A stretch of 64,000 bases of DNA from Spirilliplanes yamanashiensis (GTDB taxonomy: Bacteria > Actinomycetota > Actinomycetes > Mycobacteriales > Micromonosporaceae): contig NZ_BOOY01000031.1 in assembly GCF_016863475.1 (NCBI RefSeq), forward strand, positions 62,001 to 126,000. Direction: 5' to 3'. A program made the translations under genes and the position numbers. Positions 28,587 through 34,852 of this stretch are shown here, one piece after another (positions within the stretch are counted from its first letter, which is position 1; each line of letters starts with the position of its first letter). A model generated the notes under the pieces. It worked only from the letters and a program-made list of their open reading frames with translations, was not told the DNA's origin and ran no database searches.

Positions 28587-28967
28587 ATGCCCAAGCGCGT
28601 CGTCAACACCCCCGACGCCGGCCCGCCCGGCGGCCCGTACTCGCACGCGGTCGTCGCCGGCGACACCATCTACCTGGCCGGCGCGTGCCCCGTCCTGCCG
28701 GATGGCACCTGGGTCAGGGGCGACTTCGCCGAGCAGGCGCACGCCACCTTCCGCAACCTGCGCATCGTCGCGGAGGCGGCCGGCGGCAGCCTCGACCAGG
28801 CCGTCCGGGTCGGCGTGTACCTGCGCGACTTCGCCGACTTCCCGGCGATGAACGAGATCTGGAAGGAGTACTTCCCCGCCGACGCGCTGCCCGTGCGCAC
28901 CACGCTGCCGGTGGCGCTGAACGGCTTCGACATCGAGGTCGACGCGATCCTCTACACGGGCGACTGA
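28587..28967 (+). CDS. RidA-family enamine/imine deaminase
   Basis: 126 residues. Starts KRVVNTPDAGPPGGPYSHAV and has the conserved VGVYLRDFADFPAMNEIWKE and PVRTTLPVA blocks, with the Arg (V-R-T) that anchors the substrate carboxylate. Hydrolyses reactive 2-aminoacrylate-type enamines made by PLP dehydratases, matching the deaminase across the divergent promoter. AGAGGAGAG precedes the ATG. 12 bp after the amidohydrolase stop. Confidence 0.94.
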   Translation: MPKRVVNTPDAGPPGGPYSHAVVAGDTIYLAGACPVLPDGTWVRGDFAEQAHATFRNLRIVAEAAGGSLDQAVRVGVYLRDFADFPAMNEIWKEYFPADALPVRTTLPVALNGFDIEVDAILYTGD

Positions 28968-28971
28968 TCCT

Positions 28972-29171
28972 CCGCGCCGGTTCGGCGCGTACGGCCGGGC
29001 GCCCGCCGCGACCGGCGTGGCGTTCATGGCGCCCGCCGCGATCGACGCGATGCCTGGCGACCGGATCGGCATCCGCCGCCCGCTCGTCCCGGTCGCCGAC
29101 ACCCGCTCGCGCGGCAAGGCCGACCTGCCGCTCAACGACGCCACGCCGCGCAGCGAGGTGGACCCCGACAC
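28972..29171 (+). pseudogene. ureC: Remnant of urease alpha subunit gene (ureC C-terminus)
   Basis: The frame beginning CGG at 28978 reads RFGAYGRAPAATGVAFMAPA and then GKADLPLNDATPRSEVDP, which match the C-terminal region of urease alpha subunits (family pattern FGAFGRAPAATS...; KADMPLNDATPRIEVDP). About 65 of roughly 570 residues remain; there is no start and the last part is missing. It runs without a gap into a ureD remnant in another frame, so the intervening ureF-ureG and most of both genes were lost by deletion. Confidence 0.85.
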
Positions 29172-29537
29172 TGGCTCGCCTGGCGCGACGACCTGATCTG
29201 CGGCCGGCACGGCGAGGACCCCGGCGACGCCGCGGTGGACACCACGGTGCGGTGGGCCGGCGTGACCGTGCACCGGCACCGGCTGGCGGTCGGCCCGGCG
29301 GCGCCCGGCTGGGACTCCCCCGCGGTGCTCGGCACGGCCCGCGCGACCGGCACGCTGCTGCTCATCACCGACGACCCGCCGGCGCCCGGCCCGCTCGGCC
29401 CCGGCGCCGCCGTCATGCCGCTGGCCGCCCGCGGTCCCGGCGCCGCGGTGCTGGCGCAGGCCGTCGGGGCCGACATGCGCGCGGTGCGGGCCGCGCTCGA
29501 CCCGCTCACCGTGGGGGTGCCGGCGCCCGCCGCCTGA
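29172..29537 (+). pseudogene. ureD: Remnant of urease accessory protein gene (ureD C-terminus)
   Basis: From TGG at 29172 the frame reads WLAWRDDLICGRHGEDPGDA and continues through HRHRLAVGPAAPGWDSPAVL to the TGA at 29537. This is the distal half of UreD/UreH (conserved WRDD-x3-GRHGE and L-x-VGP-x2-PGWDGPAVLG). About 121 residues persist of roughly 250. An in-frame GTG at 29235 could start a 100-residue fragment, but it would lack the N-terminal half. The frame is still open, suggesting recent loss. Confidence 0.82.
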
Positions 29538-29553
29538 CCCGTATCGTGGCGCG

Positions 29554-30966
29554 ATGCCCGCCGCCCGGACCACCGACCGCCTGGCCTGGCTGGACGGGCT
29601 GCGCGCGGTGGCCGCCCTGCTGGTGCTGTACGCGCACCTGAGCCACCACCTGCTGCGCCCCGCCCGTGCGGTGTCCGCGGAGTGGCTGCACGCCGGCACC
29701 GCCGGGGTCCTGCTGTTCTTCCTCGTCAGCGGCTACATCGTCCCGGCGTCGCTGGAGCGGCACGGCGACCTGCGGTCGTTCTGGGTCAACCGGGTGTTCC
29801 GCCTGTTCCCGCTGTACCTGGCGGTCGGCGGGCTGGTCGCCGCCCTCGGCGCGGCGGGCCTCGTGCCGGTCGACCCGTATCTGGCCGCCCACCCGGGCAC
29901 CGCGGCGCTGGCGCACGCCACCATGCTGCCGCACCTGCTCGGCGTGCCGCTGCTGACGGCGGTGTTCTGGACGCTCACCTTCGAGATGGTGTTCTACCTG
30001 CTCATCAGCGCGCTGTGGGCGCTGCGGCTGCGCCGGGCGGCCGCCCCGGTGGCGCTCGCCCTGGGCGGGGCCGGGGTGCTGAGCGCCCCGCTGCCGGCGA
30101 CGCTGCCGCCGCCCGCGGTGGCGGTGCCCGCCGCCGCCGTCGTGCTGGTGCTGGGGCTGGCCGCCGTCACGAGCGGGCGGCGGTGGGCGGCGCCCGCGGG
30201 CGGGCTGCTGCTGGCCGGGCTCGCCGGGACGCTGCTGGCCGCCGGCCAGGACCCGGCGCACGCCTGGGACGGCCTGCTGATCGTGGCGGTGATGTTCGCC
30301 GGGGCGACGCTGCACCGGGCGGACCACGCCCGCACCGGCCGGCGCCGCGCGGCGCTCGTGGCGGCGCTGGCCTGCGCGGCGGTCGGCGCCGCGCTGGTCG
30401 TCGTGTGGTTCGCCGAGCTGGCCGCGCTGGGCGCGCCCACCGCGACGTACCGGGCCCGGGCGGTGCTCACCCTGGCCGTCGTGGCGGGCGCGTTCGCGCT
30501 GGCCCGGTGGGCGGGCCGCGCGCCGCGCCCGCTCGCCGCGCTGGGCCGGATCAGCTACTCCGTCTACCTGCTGCACGTGGTGCTGATCCAGCTGCTGGCG
30601 CCGGTGCTGGGCCGGCTCGCCGACCGGCTCCCGCTCGCGGCGGAGGCGGTGGCCGCGGCCGCGTTCACCGGGCTGCTGGCCGGCCTGTCGTGGCTGACCT
30701 GGCGGTACGTGGAGCTGCCGGGCCAGCGGCTGGGCCGCCACCTGAGCCGCCACCTGAGCGGCCGCCGGAGCAGCCGCCGGGCCGGGCGCCGCGGGGGCGC
30801 CCGGCCGGAACCGCCCTCAGGCGGCGACGGCGATCGGGACGCCGTGGTGGTCCGTCAGCGCCAGCCGGGTCCGCAGGTTGCCGTTCTCGGCGATCCGCTG
30901 GAAGTAGTCCGAGCGGCGGCGGCCGAGCAGCGTGTCCGTGCGCGCCGGGGCGATGAGCTCCGGTGA
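29554..30966 (+). CDS. Acyltransferase family 3 membrane protein (OafA/YrhL type)
   Basis: 470 residues, about 10 membrane helices. LAWLDGLRAVAALLVLYAHL is the N-terminal signature with the catalytic-region Arg and His; FFLVSGYIV and FWVNRVFRLFPLYLA are the second and third conserved blocks. Family members transfer acyl groups onto sugars of glycans, lipids or antibiotics at the membrane. The core ends near residue 395 (WRYVELPGQRLG); the last 75 residues are a basic then nondescript tail whose last 150 nt lie antisense to the sigma-factor gene. ATG at 29554. Confidence 0.9.
   Translation: MPAARTTDRLAWLDGLRAVAALLVLYAHLSHHLLRPARAVSAEWLHAGTAGVLLFFLVSGYIVPASLERHGDLRSFWVNRVFRLFPLYLAVGGLVAALGAAGLVPVDPYLAAHPGTAALAHATMLPHLLGVPLLTAVFWTLTFEMVFYLLISALWALRLRRAAAPVALALGGAGVLSAPLPATLPPPAVAVPAAAVVLVLGLAAVTSGRRWAAPAGGLLLAGLAGTLLAAGQDPAHAWDGLLIVAVMFAGATLHRADHARTGRRRAALVAALACAAVGAALVVVWFAELAALGAPTATYRARAVLTLAVVAGAFALARWAGRAPRPLAALGRISYSVYLLHVVLIQLLAPVLGRLADRLPLAAEAVAAAAFTGLLAGLSWLTWRYVELPGQRLGRHLSRHLSGRRSSRRAGRRGGARPEPPSGGDGDRDAVVVRQRQPGPQVAVLGDPLEVVRAAAAEQRVRARRGDELR
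30781..30805. terminator. Hairpin at the acyltransferase/sigma-factor convergence
   Basis: GCCGGGCGCC-GCGGG-GGCGCCCGGC, ten perfect pairs with a 5-nt loop. It is inside the acyltransferase reading frame near its end and 12 bp beyond the sigma-factor stop, so it most likely terminates the sigma-factor transcript. Confidence 0.55.
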
Positions 30967-31707
30967 CAGGGTGCTGTTCAGGCCGTCGCGCAGCAGCCGC
31001 AGCGCCTCGGTGCGCATCTGGGAGATGCGCGACTCGGTGACGCCGAGCTGCTGGGCGATCTCCTGGATCGGCCGCTCCTGCAGGAACGAGCCGGTCACCA
31101 CCTCGCGCAGCCGCTCGGGCAGCGCCTGCACCGCCTGGTGCAGGTAGCCGAGCTTCTCGCGGCGCAGCAGCAGGTCCTCCGGGCCGTCGGCCTGCTCGGT
31201 GACCATCTCGTCGGCGACGCCGCTGGCGAACCCCTGCAGGCTGAGCAGGGCGGCCTTCTGGACGTCGTCGTCGTGGCCGGCCACCTCGTCCACCGAGATG
31301 CCGAGCATCTGCGCGACCTCGGCGTTGGTCGGGGTGCGGCCCAGGGCCGCCGTCAGCTCCTGCCGGGCGCCGTCGATGCGGCGGGCGCGGCTGCGCACCG
31401 AGCGGCTGGCCCAGTCCTGGCCGCGCAGCTCGTCGAGCAGGGCGCCGCGGATGCGGACAGCGGCGTAGCGGTGGAAGGGGATGCCCCGCTCCGGGTCGAA
31501 GGAGCGGGCCGCGCCCAGCAGGGCGGCGAATCCGGCGGAGCACAGGTCGTCGGCGTGGATGTGCGCCGGAACCCGGGAGAGCAGCTCCCGGACCAGGTGC
31601 CCCACCACGGGCATGTTGTCGCGAACCAGTTCCTCGATCTCGCGCGTGTTCGGCGCGGCGACGGTGAGGTCCCTGGTGTCGGCGGGGCGCTCGAGTGTGC
31701 CGTTCAC
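30817..31707 (-). CDS. FliA/WhiG-family RNA polymerase sigma factor
   Basis: 296 residues: region 2 (VVGHLVRELLSRVPAHIHAD, DLCSAGFAALLGAARSFDPE, RYAAVRIRGALLDELRGQDW), region 3 (RELTAALGRTPTNAEVAQML-type helix) and region 4 HTH (LPERLREVV, IQEIAQQLGVTESRISQMR). This is the sigma-28/WhiG group used for motility or sporulation genes. GTG at 31707 follows GAGGAGG five bases upstream; the upstream frame lacks homology. The last 40 residues extend past region 4. The 3' end overlaps the convergent acyltransferase by 150 nt. No flagellar genes here. Confidence 0.94.
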   Translation of the reverse strand: MNGTLERPADTRDLTVAAPNTREIEELVRDNMPVVGHLVRELLSRVPAHIHADDLCSAGFAALLGAARSFDPERGIPFHRYAAVRIRGALLDELRGQDWASRSVRSRARRIDGARQELTAALGRTPTNAEVAQMLGISVDEVAGHDDDVQKAALLSLQGFASGVADEMVTEQADGPEDLLLRREKLGYLHQAVQALPERLREVVTGSFLQERPIQEIAQQLGVTESRISQMRTEALRLLRDGLNSTLSPELIAPARTDTLLGRRRSDYFQRIAENGNLRTRLALTDHHGVPIAVAA

Positions 31708-31908
31708 GTGGTCCTCCTCTTCGTGCGAGCCGGCGGGCTGACCGGCTGACGAGAAGGACTCTTGGCGTCCCAAGGTGCAAGGACGGGTGAATTCGGTTGC
31801 TAATCGGTTGTAAACCGGTGAGAAGGCTCAGGCCCGCGCGTGTCGGAATTGCGACGTGTCGTGTCCCGGGCACGCGCGGGCGCTACGGCCGCTCGCCGGG
31901 GGAGGCCC

Positions 31909-32166
31909 TCACCGGGTGGCGGCGGTCCGCTGCGTGATCGGCGCGATCTGGGCGACCTGCTTGCGGGCCCACCCCATGCGGCACACCGCGGCCTCCGGGT
32001 GGTCGCCGAACTCGGCGGCGACCGCGGCGGCACAGCCGTCACTGCCCAGGCGCAGGATCGTCGCGGTGACGGCGTCCTGCACGTCGGTGCGGGACGGCTC
32101 GTCGGACGGCTGCACGTGCGAGACGAACAGCGCCTCGGCGGCGAGGTCCTGGACGGTGCTGATCAT
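31909..32166 (-). CDS. Small conserved actinobacterial protein (ISTVQDLAAEALF type, unknown)
   Basis: 85 residues, mostly helical: ISTVQDLAAEALFVSHVQPS, then SRTDVQDAVTATILRLGSDG and CAAAVAAEFGDHPEAAVCRM. I recall similar 80-90 residue proteins across Streptomyces and Micromonospora but no function. ATG at 32166 has a GGGGGG ribosome site; a longer frame to 32208 lacks one. Upstream of the sigma factor and same strand, 201 bp apart. Confidence 0.8.
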   Translation of the reverse strand: MISTVQDLAAEALFVSHVQPSDEPSRTDVQDAVTATILRLGSDGCAAAVAAEFGDHPEAAVCRMGWARKQVAQIAPITQRTAATR

Positions 32167-32341
32167 GGTGCCCCCCGGTGTCGGACTTCCCTTCCCTGTG
32201 ATGTACATAACCGCTTCCTAGGTGCGCATTCGATGATCGGACGGTTGCCACGCGGTTGTGTCGCAAAAATCGCACACACTTCCGCACGACAGCGCCTCGT
32301 CCGACGCTAGCGCGCCGTGCGGCGGATCGTCCTGAACCGAC

Positions 32342-34651
32342 TCAGACGATGCCGGGCAGCAGGCTGCCCCCGTCGCTGGGCTCGGGCTCGACCACGGGGG
32401 TGGGGTTGCCCGCCTTGGGGGTGCGGGAGGCCTTCTTGGAGGCGCGCAGCTTCTTCAGCTCCTCCTTGAGCTTCTTCTTCAGCTTGGCCTCCTCCTCCGG
32501 TGTGGTGGTGGGGCCGCCGGTGGGGGTCGGCTCGACGATGCCGGTGCGGCTCGTCGTCGGGGTGGGCTGCCCGCCGGGGGTGCCGCCGGGACCACCCGTG
32601 CCGGTGGTGCCGTCCGGGGGGACGACGACGCCGCCGGGCTGGCCCGGCAGGCCGGGCGCGCCGGGCAGTCCGGGGGCGCCGGGCTGGCCGGGCTGACCGG
32701 GCAGGCCGGCGCCGCCGTTCGCGAGCACCCGGCCGTCGGCGTCGGTGGGCTGCGGGACCTTCGTCGGCTTCACGCCGGGGGTCGCCGACAGGTACACCTC
32801 GCACAGCGAGCCGTTGAGGGCGAAGGATGACGGCAGCGCGTTGCTCTTGTCGTAGACGCCGACCACCTCGGCCTCCGCCCAGCCACCGGCCGCGATCGGC
32901 GTCATCGAGGTGGCGGTGACCATCCGGTCCGCCTGCTCGACCTTCAGGCCGTCGCTCGTGATGACCTGGTCGCCGGGCAGGCCGAAGCGCAGCTTCCACT
33001 CCGACACCGGGGTGGCGAGGCGGTTCTGCACGGTCAGCGCGGCCGTGAACGCCTTGTCCTGCTCCTTGGTGACCGCCCACGTGACGATGCACGAGCTGGG
33101 CCGCGCCACCCCGTCGGGCGGCGCCGCCTGCGACGAGTCGTTGCCGGCCTGGACGCGGCTGTAGGCGTAGCCGCCGGACGCGACGAGCAGGGCCGCGGCG
33201 GCGACGACCAGCGCGGCGCGCCGGCCACGGTCGGACGGCGGGGAGACCGGCGGCGCCGGCGGCTTGGGCGGGCCGGGCGGGCCGGACGGGCCGCGCTGCA
33301 CCGGCACCGCGGCACCGGCGGCGGGCCCGGAGCGGCCGTCGGGCCGGGGCTGGTGGCCGTTGGCGGCGGACCCCGCGCCGGCGGCGCGGCGCAGGCGGCG
33401 GGAGGTGGACTCGCCCGGCGCCAGCACGGCGACGCCGCCGGACGGCGCCCGCAGCGCCCCCGACGGCGGCGGCTCGGCGCCGGCGGCCGGGGCAGGCTCG
33501 CGCAGGCCCTTGGCGGCCGCGGCGGCGCGGGCGGCGAGGTCGCCGGAGACGGCCTCCTTGGCGACCCGCCCGGCGGCACCGGCAGCAGCGGCACCGGCAG
33601 CAGCACCGGCGGCCGGGGCCGCGCCCGACGCGGCCACGACGGACTCACCGGGCCGGGGCGGACCGGCGGGACCGGCGGGCGGGCCGTCCGGGATCTCGCC
33701 CGAGCCGGCCACGGCCAGCGCCGACGCCTCGACCCGCCACGGCAGGATCGTGGTGTGGCCGTCGGCCGCGGCGGCCTCGGTGGTGACGAGCGGCAGCGGG
33801 GTGGCCGGGGCGGTCTGGGCGACCCGGATCAGCAGGCGGGCCAGCTCGCTGCTGGACGGCCGCAGGTCGGGCTGCTTCTGCAGGCTGCGGCGGCACACCT
33901 CGGCGACGGCGTCCGGCAGGCCCTCGATGGGCGGCAGCGGCTCCGGCTCGGTGTACTGGTGGGCGCGCAGCAGCGCCGTGGTGGTGCCGGCGTCCCACGG
34001 CAGCATGCCGGTGAGCATGCGGTAGAGCAGCAGGCCGACCGCGTACACGTCGGTGGCCGCGCTCACCTGGCCGCCCTCGAGGCGCTCGGGGGCCAGGTAG
34101 GCGGGGGTGCCGAGCAGGCTGCCGTCGGCGTCGAGGTCGTTCTCGCCGACGAGTGCGCTGATGCCGAAGTCCACGACCTTGGCGCCGGCCGTGGTGAGCA
34201 TGACGTTGGCCGGGGCGATGTCGCGGTGCACGATGCCGCGGGCGTGGGCCGCGGACAGCGCGGCGGCGACCTCGGCGCAGGTGCGCACGGCAGCCGGCCA
34301 GGGCAGCTTGCGCAGCCGGGCCAGGACGGCCGACAGCGCCTCGCCGTCGACGAGCTCCATGACCACGTAGGGCACGGCGGTGCCGTCGGCCGCGGCGGAC
34401 TCGCCGTAGTCGTAGACGTTGGTGATGTGCGGGTGGCTCAGCCGCGCCGCGGCCTGGGCCTCGGTGCGCAGCCGCCGCCGGAAGACCGGGTCGTCACTGG
34501 AGGCCGTCGGCAGCACCTTGACCGCCACCTGCCGGCCGAGCACCTCGTCGAAGCCCCGCCACACCACTGCCATGCCGCCGGCGCCGAGTCGCTCGACGAG
34601 CCGGTACCTGCCACCGAGCAGGCTCGAGGCCGGCAGATCCGCCGCGCTCAT
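32342..34651 (-). CDS. Receptor Ser/Thr protein kinase with CBM2-like and collagen-like extracellular region
   Basis: 769 residues. Kinase domain 15-280: GAGGMAVVWRG, VAVKVLP (Lys45), DFGIS (161-165). The catalytic loop reads HRDIAPAN, so the Lys usual in HRDxKPxN is Ala146. An Ala/Pro-rich juxtamembrane segment leads to one membrane helix (478-496). Outside: a domain at 520-622 with a Cys at each end, an EWKLRFGLPG strand and the ending SSFALNGSLC, resembling a cellulose-binding CBM2; eight Gly-x-Pro triplets (648-675); and a charged helix EEEAKLKKKLKEELKKL. ATG at 34651. Likely senses wall or glycan ligands; ligand unknown. Confidence 0.92.
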   Translation of the reverse strand: MSAADLPASSLLGGRYRLVERLGAGGMAVVWRGFDEVLGRQVAVKVLPTASSDDPVFRRRLRTEAQAAARLSHPHITNVYDYGESAAADGTAVPYVVMELVDGEALSAVLARLRKLPWPAAVRTCAEVAAALSAAHARGIVHRDIAPANVMLTTAGAKVVDFGISALVGENDLDADGSLLGTPAYLAPERLEGGQVSAATDVYAVGLLLYRMLTGMLPWDAGTTTALLRAHQYTEPEPLPPIEGLPDAVAEVCRRSLQKQPDLRPSSSELARLLIRVAQTAPATPLPLVTTEAAAADGHTTILPWRVEASALAVAGSGEIPDGPPAGPAGPPRPGESVVAASGAAPAAGAAAGAAAAGAAGRVAKEAVSGDLAARAAAAAKGLREPAPAAGAEPPPSGALRAPSGGVAVLAPGESTSRRLRRAAGAGSAANGHQPRPDGRSGPAAGAAVPVQRGPSGPPGPPKPPAPPVSPPSDRGRRAALVVAAAALLVASGGYAYSRVQAGNDSSQAAPPDGVARPSSCIVTWAVTKEQDKAFTAALTVQNRLATPVSEWKLRFGLPGDQVITSDGLKVEQADRMVTATSMTPIAAGGWAEAEVVGVYDKSNALPSSFALNGSLCEVYLSATPGVKPTKVPQPTDADGRVLANGGAGLPGQPGQPGAPGLPGAPGLPGQPGGVVVPPDGTTGTGGPGGTPGGQPTPTTSRTGIVEPTPTGGPTTTPEEEAKLKKKLKEELKKLRASKKASRTPKAGNPTPVVEPEPSDGGSLLPGIV

Positions 34652-34780
34652 GTGCCCCCACACGCGCACAATCGTCGTCCGTCGAACACGCACCGCCATG
34701 CGCACGCGACGTGGGGCGAGGTCCGCCCGCCACAGCATTCACTACTGACGGGCCTGACGGAAGCCGGGACGAGGTGACGA

Positions 34781-34818
34781 TGACCGATCGTTGCGGTGTG
34801 ACATCCATCAATCGGTCA
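34781..34818. terminator. Inverted repeat between cphA and the kinase gene
   Basis: TGACCGAT and ATCGGTCA, eight perfect pairs with a 22-nt spacer, 35-72 nt past the cphA stop. Could end the cphA transcript or be an operator for the kinase gene. Weakly supported because of the long loop. Confidence 0.3.
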
Positions 34819-34852
34819 CCCTGCGCCCCGGGCCTCTCACATATTGATCACA

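Noticed and set aside
32627-32710. Collagen-like stretch as a separate gene
   Set aside because: It lies in frame within the kinase's outer region and shows no own start.
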